Origin: Candidatus Brocadiia bacterium
Lineage (GTDB): Bacteria > Planctomycetota > PUPC01
DNA length: 54,216 bases
Direction: 5' to 3'
NCBI GenBank assembly: GCA_030605345.1
Contig: JAUWIN010000004.1
Span: 1-54,216 of the forward strand
Below the pieces are notes generated by a model, which had not been told where the DNA came from, did not search any database, and was given only the letters and a program-made list of their open reading frames with translations. Position numbers and translations under genes: made by a program. Below, in pieces: positions 18,927 to 27,933 of the stretch; positions within the stretch are counted from its first letter, which is position 1, and the number at the start of each line of letters is the position of its first letter.

Positions 18927-21167
18927 TCAGAATCTGAACTCGAGGATTTCCTCAAGTTGGTCGAAACTGAGGCGGACGATAGTGAGGGACCGCCCTGCGT
19001 CGTGACGCCAGGCACGGGCGGCATCCGCAAGGTCGTCGATCTCGTCCAGTTTGGCGCCTCCCCACCGCACTTGCGACGGCTTGTCGCACTCGGCCAGGGT
19101 AAGGTAGCAGGTCTCGCCGGCGTGATATCCGAGCCTGACCACTAACTGCCTCGGCGACGACCGGATGGCGAGCATGTGGGCGACGGTTGCGACACGCGCT
19201 CGCCTCTCGTGCCGGGCAACGACCTCGCAGCGCGGCTCGAGCTCCTCGCCCAGCAGATGCAGCACGTTGCGGGTGATGAACTGCGGGTTCAGACGCAGGG
19301 GGTAATATTCCCTGCCCTCGACCACGTTGTAGGCGTCAGGGTAAAAGCCAGCCAGCTCCGACCGGGCTCCGTTGTCGGTCTTCTGGAGCTGCATCCCGCA
19401 CTGCGTGATAGCCCGGCCGATCCGATGCCACCGCATCGACCGGTCGTAACGCGCGATACGGAACAACTCCCTCGCGTAAACCAGCCCGTTCCACTGCGCC
19501 GCAACGCCGAACCAGGGCTTTTTATCCATCAAGGTGACTGCGAAAAAGGGAACGCTGGCGTAGCGCATGACCTCGCGGTTGTGCGCCTGCCACAGCCACA
19601 CGAACGGCAGCCCTGCCCAGGCCCAGTACACGGCGCGCTCGAGCCGGGCGGGATTGCCGCTGATGAGGTAAGCATCGAGATAAGCGGCCAGGAGTTGCGC
19701 CGCCGCAAGAAGGTCGGGCGCGTTCTGATGGACGTCCCATACCCTGAGTCCGGAAGGCCTGCTGACACGGTCGAGGAACCGGACGGCCTTGATTCCAGCG
19801 TCACGGTGGCCGCGGTCGCCGGTAAGGAGCGCCGATTTGAGCAGCATGGCGGCGTGCTCGGCGGTGACACCGGGGAGCGACCTTTCGCGCTTTCGCCCAA
19901 CCGCGGCGTCTTCCGCAGGCCACCCGCCGTCGCGCTGCTGCCTCCGTATCAGTTTATCCAGCCGCCCTTTCCACAGGCCAAGTTCTGTGGAGAACCCGCC
20001 GCGGAAGTACGCCAGAGACAAACCGCTGGCAGCGCCGTGCGCAGCGACGGCCTCCTCCACACAATCGCGCATGCGCTGTTTGAGCTCTTTGGCCTTCGCA
20101 AAAAGAGAACCACGCCAAAGCGCCAAGGCGACCAGTTCGCTGTAAAACGTCCACTTCTGCTCGGCCGTGCTGCTGTGCGCCCACGAAGAACGCGCCGGAC
20201 TCCAGGCGCGGTCGAGGTAAGTCTCGATGTCAAGCTCGATGCTCTCTTTGTAACTGCGGGGCTTCGGCGGCGGGGGGATGAGCCCGCACAGGTTGATATA
20301 CTCACCAATAGCCTCCAGCACGTTAGAAGAGTCAAGCGTGAAGAGGTTACACTCCAGCTTGATTTCACGGCCGGGCGTCATCTGGTATGGCCGTTCCGCG
20401 CACAGCGAGCCCTCGTCCACAAACTTCGGCACGGACGGCAGGAACAGGCCCATCAGGTGGGAGTCGGCCTTCTGAGTAAAATCGGGCGAAGCGAACACCG
20501 CAGCGGGATAGCGGGGTGCGGATGATTCCCTCCGCTCGCCATCCCACATCTGAAGTGGGTCCCAGGTCAGCCCGGTCACCAGGGCGCCCCGGGCCAGGGC
20601 CATCACCGGCACAGTAATCTTATACGGATGCGGCACGTGGCGGCGGTCGAACGGCGGCGGCGCAACATCCGACGAGGAAGACCGTTCCCGACCGACTACC
20701 CAGTCCAGCCCTGGGAAGATAGCCGCGGTTCTCTGCGGCCCGGCGGCATCGGCCGATACTCTCAGAAATGGACACCGAAAGGCCAACAGGTCACAGAGGC
20801 CGCTCGCCGCAAGCCGGCCAGTAATGGTGACCCTTGGGCCCCGGTCGGGCATGTAGAATTCGATACTGAGCGACCACCGCACTTCATCAGCATCATGAAA
20901 CTCCGACTCCAGCCGCAGGATACAGTCGGCTCCACGTCGGTCTATCTCGTAGCTAGCAGCACTGACCTTCTCCGTCCCTGTGGTGCCGTCCCGCGCCCGG
21001 TAGACAACTACGCAGACCGGGTCCGCCGTAGCCGCCAGTTCGAACTCGTCACCCTTCCTGCCGTACACGGAGTATTTGCTGACCAGCCCGTCAACTAGGG
21101 GGAACGTCAGCCGCAGCGAGTCATTCTCGATCGCGATACCGTCGCTCAGCTCCAGTATCGTCGCCAC
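18927..21167 (-). CDS. Unrecognised large protein, probably alpha-toroid
   Basis: 746 residues from the GTG at 21167, which follows GGGAGG; a frame to 21239 adds 24 poorly placed residues. I do not recognise the family. The N-terminal third is beta-rich, with a strand pattern like a sugar-binding beta-sandwich (IENDSLRLTFPLVDGLVSKY). The rest is helical with repeated small-residue turns (RRQQRDGGWPAED, then LLAAAQLLAAYLDAYLISGN), the look of a six-hairpin (alpha/alpha) barrel as in polysaccharide lyases and glycoside hydrolases. No signal peptide is visible. A carbohydrate-related role is an inference from this layout. It runs toward the small membrane ORF and away from rnpB. Confidence 0.7.
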   Translation of the reverse strand: MATILELSDGIAIENDSLRLTFPLVDGLVSKYSVYGRKGDEFELAATADPVCVVVYRARDGTTGTEKVSAASYEIDRRGADCILRLESEFHDADEVRWSLSIEFYMPDRGPRVTITGRLAASGLCDLLAFRCPFLRVSADAAGPQRTAAIFPGLDWVVGRERSSSSDVAPPPFDRRHVPHPYKITVPVMALARGALVTGLTWDPLQMWDGERRESSAPRYPAAVFASPDFTQKADSHLMGLFLPSVPKFVDEGSLCAERPYQMTPGREIKLECNLFTLDSSNVLEAIGEYINLCGLIPPPPKPRSYKESIELDIETYLDRAWSPARSSWAHSSTAEQKWTFYSELVALALWRGSLFAKAKELKQRMRDCVEEAVAAHGAASGLSLAYFRGGFSTELGLWKGRLDKLIRRQQRDGGWPAEDAAVGRKRERSLPGVTAEHAAMLLKSALLTGDRGHRDAGIKAVRFLDRVSRPSGLRVWDVHQNAPDLLAAAQLLAAYLDAYLISGNPARLERAVYWAWAGLPFVWLWQAHNREVMRYASVPFFAVTLMDKKPWFGVAAQWNGLVYARELFRIARYDRSMRWHRIGRAITQCGMQLQKTDNGARSELAGFYPDAYNVVEGREYYPLRLNPQFITRNVLHLLGEELEPRCEVVARHERRARVATVAHMLAIRSSPRQLVVRLGYHAGETCYLTLAECDKPSQVRWGGAKLDEIDDLADAARAWRHDAGRSLTIVRLSFDQLEEILEFRF

Positions 21168-21330
21168 CCTGCGCCCTCCCAGCCTGGTCGGGGGGAATTT
21201 TTCGTCAGTATTTGTACCACACCCAGGGCTGCGGCGCAAGTGCGCATGGCGCAGGCAGACATCCCGGAGCTTGACGAACGCGAGCCTTTGGGGTAAACTA
21301 TATTTGGCGGCTCATTGCCAATGGGGTATT

Positions 21331-21713
21331 GGAGGCAAGGCGGCCGCTCGCGCAGTAGCGCGGGAGGAAAGTCCGGGCCCCAGGGATCACGGCGGTGGGT
21401 AACGCCCACCGGGCGCAAGCCTCGGGAAAGTGGAACAGAAAGCATACCGCCCCGAAGTCTGCTTCGGCGGACAAGAGGTAAGGGTGAAAAGGTGGGGTAA
21501 GAGCCCACCAGCGGCACGGTGACGTGCCGGCTCGCTAAACCCCGCCGGGGGCAAGACCAAATATGGGAAGAGAGCGATCTCCTCGCCGCCATCGCAGATG
21601 GCACATTCCCGGGTAGGTCGCTGGAGGCTGGCGGCAACGCCGGTCCCAGATGAATGGCCGCCATGCCCGGCACCGCAAGGTGTCGGGCGCACAGAACCCG
21701 GCTTACCGCCTCC
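21331..21713 (+). ncRNA. rnpB: RNase P RNA, bacterial type A
   Basis: The catalytic RNA of ribonuclease P, which trims tRNA 5' ends. P1 pairs GGAGGC at the 5' end with GCCTCC at the 3' end. The conserved core motifs appear in order: GAGGAAAGTCCGGGC at about 21363, ACAGAAA, a GGTAAGGGTGAAAAGGTG block with GGTAAGAGCCCACC, GGCAAGACCAAATA, and the closing CAGAACCCGGCTTA. Length of about 383 nt and this order fit type A. Confidence 0.96.
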
Positions 21714-22057
21714 AGTCCCCCGCGACTAACTTCTTTCGCATTCCTTAGGTTACTTCTTCCTGAAATTGCCTTCACTTTACAGGAGATACCTATTTTGCTT
21801 CGATAGGGCATTATCACGTTGCCTCTACACCACGTGCCGCATCCTTGCGCCGCGCTCCACCGGAGGTTAGAATGAGGCGCGCTGTGTGCTATGATGTTAT
21901 GGAGAACGTCGGCGCAACCGAGTCGCGAAGGTCCTTTTAAACTATGCCGGCCGGGTTCAGGGGAGCGTCTTCGAGGGTGATCTCGACGAAACCGTCATAT
22001 CGCAACCTACAAACCACCTGAGGGTCACAAAACGGGGAAGAGCTTATAGGTGATAAA
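21714..22057. other. Intergenic region at the edge of the AT-rich island
   Basis: Sequence between rnpB and the P5C dehydrogenase gene. Composition changes abruptly from GC-rich to AT-rich near 22050. On the minus strand, 21937 to about 22040 is a frame ending RYDGFVEITLEDAPLNPAG-Ile-Val-stop, which reads like the C-terminus of a real protein and is cut off at the composition change. I cannot name the family. Confidence 0.35.
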
Positions 22058-23605
22058 ATGCTGCCCGAATTCAAAAATTTTGCTTTAACAGATTTTTCAA
22101 AAGACGGAAATAAAAGGAGAATGCTTGAGGCTCTTGCCAAGGTGAGAGCCGAGTTTGGAAAGGAATATCCTATAGTTATTGGTGGTGAAAAAATTAAATC
22201 CGGGGATGTTCTAAAATCATATAATCCCTCCAACAAGGAAGACGTTGTTGGAATGGTTCAAAAAGGCACACCGGAACTTGCTCAAAAAGCCATTAGTGCT
22301 GCATGGGACGCTTTTGAGAGCTGGAGGAGGGTTTCTGCGAAAGAGCGGGCAGGGTATTTATTAAAAGCAGCGGAGCTTGTGAGACAAAGACGGTTTGAGC
22401 TTGCTGCCTTGATGGTTTATGAAACGGGGAAAAACTGGACAGAGGCCAGTGCTGACGTTGCTGAGGCGATCGACTTTTTAGAGTTTTACTCAAGAGAAGC
22501 AATAAGATGGGCCAATCCCCAACCTGTTATAGCGTCTCCCGGTGAGACGAATGAACTTGTGTACGTCCCACTTGGGGTTGGAGCAATAATCCCGCCGTGG
22601 AATTTTCCAGTAGCGATTCTTGTTGGAATGACATCTTCTGCAATAGTCGCAGGAAATACTGTCGTTTTAAAGCCGGCGAGTGATGCTTGCATATTAGGCG
22701 CCAAATTCTGTGAAATTATGGAAGAAGCAGGGTTGCCTCCTGGGGTCTTGAATCTTCTTCCAGGCAGCGGCTCAGAAGTTGGAGAGTATTTAGTCACTAA
22801 TTCAGATATCAGGTTTATATCGTTTACTGGGTCAAAGCAGGTCGGCCTGAGGATCATACAGAACGCCGCTAAAACCCAGCTTGGCCAGAAGTGGACAAAA
22901 AGAGTCGTTGCAGAGATGGGCGGCAAGAACGCCATAATAGTAGATAGTGAGGCAGATGTTGAAAACGCCGTTCAGGGAATAATAGCTTCAGCTTATGGAT
23001 ATCAAGGACAAAAATGCTCAGCATGCTCTAGAGCCATAGTTGTAAAAGATGTTTATGACGAAGTGATTATGGCGCTGCGGGACAAAACAAAGCGCATAAA
23101 AATTGGCCCAGCAGAGAACTTTGACAATTATATGGGGCCTGTGATAAATCAGGCGGCATATGAGAAGATAAGCCGCTACATTGAGGTTGGTCGTAATGAA
23201 GGAGAACTAATTCTCGGAGGGGATGGGGATAATAGTAAGGGTTATTTTATTAAGCCGACTATTTTTACACATGTGAGTTGCGATGCCAGAATCGCTCAGG
23301 AAGAAATTTTTGGACCCGTACTTGCAGTAATAAAAGCTGAGGATTTTGACGAGGCTCTGACAATTGCAAACGGCACAGATTATGGTCTAACAGGCTCTGT
23401 CTATACAACAAACCCCGAGAAAATTAAAAAAGCAAAAGAACAATTTTTCGTCGGAAACCTGTATCTTAATCGCAAATGTACTGGCGCTCTGGTCGGCGCG
23501 CAGCCGTTCGGCGGGTTTAACATGTCTGGAACCGATTCAAAGGCTGGTGGCAAGGAGTATTTGCTGCTTTTTATCCAGGCAAAATCAATATGTGAGAGAA
23601 AGTGA
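22058..23605 (+). CDS. rocA: L-glutamate gamma-semialdehyde (1-pyrroline-5-carboxylate) dehydrogenase
   Basis: 515 residues, the same length as Bacillus RocA. It is an aldehyde dehydrogenase: PPWNFPVAI at 179-187, FTGSKQVG near 256, the general base Glu286 in VVAEMGGKNAIIV, and the nucleophile Cys320 in YGYQGQKCSACSRAIV. EEIFGPVLAVI and the C-terminal FGGFNMSGT are also present. It oxidises glutamate semialdehyde to glutamate with NAD+. The codons are AT-rich (AAA, ATA, TTT common), unlike the flanking GC-rich genes. The aminotransferase gene starts 11 bases after its stop, so glutamate semialdehyde can be made and used by the pair. Confidence 0.93.
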   Translation: MLPEFKNFALTDFSKDGNKRRMLEALAKVRAEFGKEYPIVIGGEKIKSGDVLKSYNPSNKEDVVGMVQKGTPELAQKAISAAWDAFESWRRVSAKERAGYLLKAAELVRQRRFELAALMVYETGKNWTEASADVAEAIDFLEFYSREAIRWANPQPVIASPGETNELVYVPLGVGAIIPPWNFPVAILVGMTSSAIVAGNTVVLKPASDACILGAKFCEIMEEAGLPPGVLNLLPGSGSEVGEYLVTNSDIRFISFTGSKQVGLRIIQNAAKTQLGQKWTKRVVAEMGGKNAIIVDSEADVENAVQGIIASAYGYQGQKCSACSRAIVVKDVYDEVIMALRDKTKRIKIGPAENFDNYMGPVINQAAYEKISRYIEVGRNEGELILGGDGDNSKGYFIKPTIFTHVSCDARIAQEEIFGPVLAVIKAEDFDEALTIANGTDYGLTGSVYTTNPEKIKKAKEQFFVGNLYLNRKCTGALVGAQPFGGFNMSGTDSKAGGKEYLLLFIQAKSICERK

Positions 23606-23615
23606 ATGGTCATTT

Positions 23616-24896
23616 ATGCAGGATTTTCTGTCTTATAACAAAAGACAATATAGCCCGTTAGGCCCGAGAAGCGCTGAGTTTATTAGAAGGATTGATGCGC
23701 ATAGTGCCCACAATTATGAACCTTACCCGTTCGTTGTGGAAAGGGCAAAGGGACCCTGGCTATATGATCCGGACGGAAACAAGGCACTAGATTTTTTATC
23801 AGCCTACTCTGCCATCCTAACTCATCAACACCCCGGGGTTATCGAAGCGGTGAAAAAAGAGATGGCGGCAGGTTGTGATTTAGTAAGTAGGGCGATTTAT
23901 TCGGCTCCATTCGCAGATATGGTAGAGATTATTACAAGGCTCACCGGCTATGACAGGGTCATGCCGAAAAGCGATGGAGGCTCCTCAACAGATTCTGCAC
24001 TCTCCGGATTGCTAATGCATGGTTATGAAAGGGGTATTAAGAATCCAGAAGTTATTGTTACTGAGAATTATTTTCATGGAAGGTCGTGGATATTTACGTC
24101 AAACGCGCTTTTTGATCCCGAACAGTCCTTCAGAAAAGTTCCAAGGGCACGTGGTGTCGTTGTGGTTAAAGATAACATAGATGCCATAAAAGCAGCAATC
24201 GATAAAAATACAGTAGGCATATTTATCGAGACACATAAGGGTGAAGCGGGGCCATTGTTTTCTACAAAAGCTCACTTTTTGGCAATAAGGCAGCTGACTA
24301 GAGAAAACGGCATTTTTTTAGGTGTTGATGAGATTCAGACAGGACTGGGAAGATGCGGTTATATCATGGCCTGGCAGGAATATGGCGAGGAGGCTAGGCC
24401 GGATTTTGTAACCCTCGGCAAGGCGTTAGGAGGAGGAATTATTCCTGTTTCAGCGGTTGTTGGAACAGAGGAATTCATGAAGATTTATACTCCAGGGTCT
24501 GATGGCAGCACCTTCGGAGGCTATCCGTTAGCATGTGTTGCAGCATGTGCTGTTCTTAACTATATTATTGAAGAAAACATTCCAGAAAAGGTAAAGGAGT
24601 TAGGACAGTATTTTGTCGGAAAATTAAGAACCATACCAGGAATTGAGGTTGAAAATAGGGGCCTATTAATAAGAGTTGAAATAAAAAACGTAGATACGGC
24701 AAAATATGCTTGCCATGAAATGTTGCTAGGTAAGAACAGAAACCCGAGAATATTCATGAAACATGGACACGCAAATCGAGAAAAAAACGTCGCATATACA
24801 AGAATTGCACCTCCACCAGGAGCAATGACAAAGGAATTAATTGATTTCGCTGTTGAAAACACAATTGCCCCTGTTTTAAGTAGGGCCAGCAAATAG
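23616..24896 (+). CDS. Class-III aminotransferase, ornithine aminotransferase-like
   Basis: 426 residues from the ATG at 23616. The N-terminus AHNYEPYPFVVERAKGPWLY and DFLSAYSAILTHQHP match ornithine aminotransferases; DEIQTGLGRCGYIMAW carries the PLP Asp region and LGKALGGGIIPVSAV the PLP-binding Lys. Two conserved places depart from the family: the usual NTGxEA phosphate-binding motif reads KSDGGSSTDSA, and the usual VEPxQGE reads IETHKGEAG. The protein may therefore use another substrate than ornithine. It is AT-rich like rocA and follows it closely; the product, glutamate semialdehyde if ornithine is used, would feed rocA. Confidence 0.8.
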   Translation: MQDFLSYNKRQYSPLGPRSAEFIRRIDAHSAHNYEPYPFVVERAKGPWLYDPDGNKALDFLSAYSAILTHQHPGVIEAVKKEMAAGCDLVSRAIYSAPFADMVEIITRLTGYDRVMPKSDGGSSTDSALSGLLMHGYERGIKNPEVIVTENYFHGRSWIFTSNALFDPEQSFRKVPRARGVVVVKDNIDAIKAAIDKNTVGIFIETHKGEAGPLFSTKAHFLAIRQLTRENGIFLGVDEIQTGLGRCGYIMAWQEYGEEARPDFVTLGKALGGGIIPVSAVVGTEEFMKIYTPGSDGSTFGGYPLACVAACAVLNYIIEENIPEKVKELGQYFVGKLRTIPGIEVENRGLLIRVEIKNVDTAKYACHEMLLGKNRNPRIFMKHGHANREKNVAYTRIAPPPGAMTKELIDFAVENTIAPVLSRASK

Positions 24897-25065
24897 AAAT
24901 CTTCAGCAAAACAGCGCGTGGGCCAGGAAAGGTCGGATTATCCGATCTTAAGTGCGATGACAAGAACTCGCTTCCTTCCAGGAACACCTTCATGACCAGT
25001 TTAGCTTTCCATTTCGCGGGGAAAGTCTTTTCGAAGACCCATCCGTAGGGAACAGGAGGTCCGCT

Positions 25066-26283
25066 GTGCCCCAAGAAATTATCGAACTAAGAGGCCACGT
25101 GATAGACTCGTTCATCCTGCCGAAGATGCTGGATGTCATTATGGAGCACAAGGCCCGCTTCGAAATCCAGGACATCCAGGTGGGGGTCAAGCCTGACGAA
25201 CCCAGTTTCGTCCGCATGCTTATTGCCCACAAGGACCCCAAGACACTGGAGGCGGTTCTGCACCTAGTCAGGCGATATGGTGCGGAGACGGTCGAGCCAA
25301 AGGAAGCCCAGCTCAGCCCCACCTCGCGGGGCGGCGTCTTTCCCGAAAACTTCTACGTCACCACGAACCTCGACACCTCAATTTACCTCCAGGGCCGCTG
25401 GGTGAAGGTGAAGAACCCGGAGATGGACTGCGGTATCCTGGTCTCAAAATCGCCGCGCGGCGCCAGGACAATCAAAATGGCCCAGGTCAAGAGGGACGAC
25501 CTTATAGTGACCGGCTACGATGGGGTGCGGGTGGTGCCGGTTGAGAGCCGGCGGTCGCCGGAAGATTTTCAGTTCATGACCAGTGAAGTTTCGACAGAGA
25601 AGCCGAAGGGTTTGATGATCTCGCAGGTAGCCCGGCTGATGAAGGAAGAGCGCCAAGCCGGCCGGCCAATCCTGTGGGTCTGCGGCCCCGCAGTAGTCCA
25701 CTCCGGCGCTGGCCCGCTGCTCGAGGAATTGGTGGAGACGGGATACGTCCAGATTCTTTTTGCGGGAAACGCGCTCGCTGTGCACGACATCGAGTGCGCC
25801 CTCTACGGCACCTCACTCGGCGTCTCCATGGGCGAAGAAGTCGGCACCGGCTCGGGGCACGAAAACCACCTTCGCGCCCTCAACGTCGTTCGCCGCGCAG
25901 GTGGAATCCGCCAGGCGGTCCACCAGAGGATTCTGAACAGCGGAATAATGCACGCGTGCATACGGCGCCAGGTCGATTTTGTCCTCGCCGGCTCCATCCG
26001 TGACGACGGCCCGCTGCCAGACACCATCACCGATACCGTCAAGGCCCAGGACGCTATGCGCCGGCGATGCCGGAAGACCCGCCTCGCCATCACTGTCGCA
26101 ACCGTACTTCACTCCGTCGCCACCGGCAACATGCTCCCCGCCAAGACGCGCGTCGTCTCGGCCGACATCCAGCAAAGTGCGGTGACAAAACTGATGGACC
26201 GCGGCACCTTTCAGACCATCGGTATCGTGACGGACGTGCAGCCATTTCTTCGCTCCCTCTTACTCGAGCTGAAGCTCCCGTGA
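25066..26283 (+). CDS. TIGR00300 family protein, archaeal-type ornithine cyclodeaminase
   Basis: 405 residues from the GTG at 25066, after AGGAGGT. The whole protein matches the LOR/SDH conserved-domain family (TIGR00300), whose methanogen member converts ornithine to proline and ammonia. Diagnostic stretches are RGHVIDSFILPKMLDVI, GGVFPENFYVTTN, WVCGPAVVHSGAG, GNALAVHDIECALYG and GVSMGEEVGTGSGHENH. Function in this organism is inferred from that relative. Composition is GC-rich, unlike the two AT-rich genes before it, so the three ornithine-related genes probably came together from different sources. The 169 bases upstream hold no recognisable gene. Confidence 0.8.
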   Translation: MPQEIIELRGHVIDSFILPKMLDVIMEHKARFEIQDIQVGVKPDEPSFVRMLIAHKDPKTLEAVLHLVRRYGAETVEPKEAQLSPTSRGGVFPENFYVTTNLDTSIYLQGRWVKVKNPEMDCGILVSKSPRGARTIKMAQVKRDDLIVTGYDGVRVVPVESRRSPEDFQFMTSEVSTEKPKGLMISQVARLMKEERQAGRPILWVCGPAVVHSGAGPLLEELVETGYVQILFAGNALAVHDIECALYGTSLGVSMGEEVGTGSGHENHLRALNVVRRAGGIRQAVHQRILNSGIMHACIRRQVDFVLAGSIRDDGPLPDTITDTVKAQDAMRRRCRKTRLAITVATVLHSVATGNMLPAKTRVVSADIQQSAVTKLMDRGTFQTIGIVTDVQPFLRSLLLELKLP

Positions 26284-26422
26284 ACATAGGAGCGATCGGG
26301 CGCCCGTTCCACCGGTTCGCCCCCGACCGCCGCCAACACAAAACGCTATTGCGCTCTGACAGAATACTGCTAATATGCTCTGGACCTCTGTCCTGAACAA
26401 CTCGCACCGAACGGAGAGCACC

Positions 26423-27658
26423 GTGGCCTGGACCAGATACCTCGCAGTGACGCTATTGTCTTGTTGCCTGGCCGCGTCCAGCTGTTCCTCACCGCGGGTA
26501 AATCCCGGTGAAGTTGGCCCCAAGCCGCTTCCAATCACCCCGCCGAGCCGGCAATCCATCCAGGCCGCCATCGACCGCGGGGTAGCATTCCTGGTTCAAA
26601 ACCAGAATAAAAACGGGTCCTGGGGCAACTCTCGCCCCAAGCTGATTAACGTGTATGTGCCCGTGCCCATGGGCTATCTGGCGATGCGGGGCGGCGTGAC
26701 GGCGCTCTGCGTGATGGCGCTGGCCGAGGCCGAGTCGGACCAGCCGGGCGCGGAGGAAGCACTCCGCCGCGGCGGGAACTGGCTGCTGGAAAACCTCCCC
26801 AGGGTGCGCGTGTGCTCCAGACAAATAATGTTCAATAATTGGACGCACGCTTACGGCATCCAGGCACTCGTGCGCATGCTCGGGAGGCAGTCCCTCTGGC
26901 CCGGACGCCGCAAGGCAATTCGAGACCTGATCCGCGACCAACTCGACCGCTTGCAGGAACACCAGCAACTCGACGGTGGCTGGGGGTATTACAAAGGCAC
27001 TTATTTCAAGCGGTCACCGGCCAATTCCATGACTTTCACCACGGCAACCGTCCTGATTGCCATGCACGAAGCCAGCCAGGCGGGGTTCTCGATACCCGAA
27101 AAGATAACTAAACGTGCGGTCAAAACCCTTCAGGCGACGCGCCGCCCGGACTTCGCATATTGGTATCGCCTAACAAGGCGCCCAGCCACGCTTTGGCCAA
27201 TCAGCCACCCGCCCGGCAGTCTGGGCCGGTCGCAGGCCTGCAATGCCGCGACGCGCCTGTGGGGCGACAAGGCCGTCACACTCGACGTAATCAAGACCTG
27301 GCTCGACCGCCTGTTTGCACGCGATAGTTGGCTGAGCATGAGCCGCAAGCAGATATACCCTCATAACGGGTACTATCAGATCGCCGGTTACTTCTATTAT
27401 TACGGGCATTACTATGCAGGGGTGTGTATCGGGCTGCTCCCACCCAAAGACCGCCCCCATTCCCAGCACCACCTCGCCCACATCCTCCTGCCCCTCCAAG
27501 AAAAGGATGGGTCGTGGTGGGACTTCCCGATATACGACTACCATCAGCAGTATGGCACCGCTTTTGCTGTCATGGCCCTCAACGCCTGCCTGCCCCCCGC
27601 GCCTCAGCATGCAAATATCCCCGTCGCGTCCAACCTGCACACCGGCCGCGGCGGATAG
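26423..27658 (+). CDS. Lipoprotein with prenyltransferase/squalene-cyclase-like repeats
   Basis: 411 residues from the GTG at 26423, preceded by GGAGAG; a 48-base longer frame lacks a site. The N-terminus WTRYLAVTLLSCCLAASSCSS is a lipoprotein signal with a lipobox ending in Cys. The body contains QNQNKNGSWGNSRP and LDGGWGYYKG and a C-terminal LQEKDGSWWDFPIYDY, the Gly-Ser/Gly-Trp repeats of the alpha-toroid prenyltransferase and squalene-oxidase repeat family common in Planctomycetota. The catalytic motif of squalene cyclases (DxDD) is not evident, so an enzymatic role is uncertain. Likely anchored at the inner face of the outer membrane or the periplasm. Confidence 0.75.
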   Translation: MAWTRYLAVTLLSCCLAASSCSSPRVNPGEVGPKPLPITPPSRQSIQAAIDRGVAFLVQNQNKNGSWGNSRPKLINVYVPVPMGYLAMRGGVTALCVMALAEAESDQPGAEEALRRGGNWLLENLPRVRVCSRQIMFNNWTHAYGIQALVRMLGRQSLWPGRRKAIRDLIRDQLDRLQEHQQLDGGWGYYKGTYFKRSPANSMTFTTATVLIAMHEASQAGFSIPEKITKRAVKTLQATRRPDFAYWYRLTRRPATLWPISHPPGSLGRSQACNAATRLWGDKAVTLDVIKTWLDRLFARDSWLSMSRKQIYPHNGYYQIAGYFYYYGHYYAGVCIGLLPPKDRPHSQHHLAHILLPLQEKDGSWWDFPIYDYHQQYGTAFAVMALNACLPPAPQHANIPVASNLHTGRGG

Positions 27659-27762
27659 TACCCGAACAAATGCGCGGCTCACCTGAGCCGCAAGGTAACG
27701 CCTCCGCCAGCGCTCGAGTTCGGCCACGCCGCTGCTTGGTCGAAGGTCTCCGGGCCAAACCC

Positions 27763-27933
27763 CTATTCCTCCTTGATGGCCTCCTGCGGACACTCCTCAA
27801 TGCAGGCCCCGCACTCGGTGCATTTTTCCTGATCGATCACGGCCTTCTCGTCAACCATCGCGATCGCCTCCCCCGGGCAGCCCTCCCCGCACCTCTCCCA
27901 GCCGACCCATTCTTCCGGGTCCACCTTTACCAT
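27763..27933 (-). CDS. Short 4Fe-4S ferredoxin with one degenerate cluster motif
   Basis: A 56-residue protein starting at the ATG 27933, preceded by AAGGAGGAGAGCAAGG. The C-terminal half carries an intact cluster motif, KCTECGACIEECPQEAI (Cys38, 41, 44 and 48 with Pro). In the N-terminal half the spacing of a second cluster is kept, but the first two cysteines are Trp9 and Trp12; only Cys15 and Cys19-Pro remain (GWERCGEGCPGEAI). It should therefore bind one 4Fe-4S cluster and act as a small electron carrier. No redox partner gene is adjacent. Confidence 0.85.
   Translation of the reverse strand: MVKVDPEEWVGWERCGEGCPGEAIAMVDEKAVIDQEKCTECGACIEECPQEAIKEE

Noticed and set aside
19176..20525. 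449-codon plus-strand frame
   Set aside because: Antisense to the large 746-residue protein, whose codon pattern and start are better; residues look random and Arg/Pro-rich.
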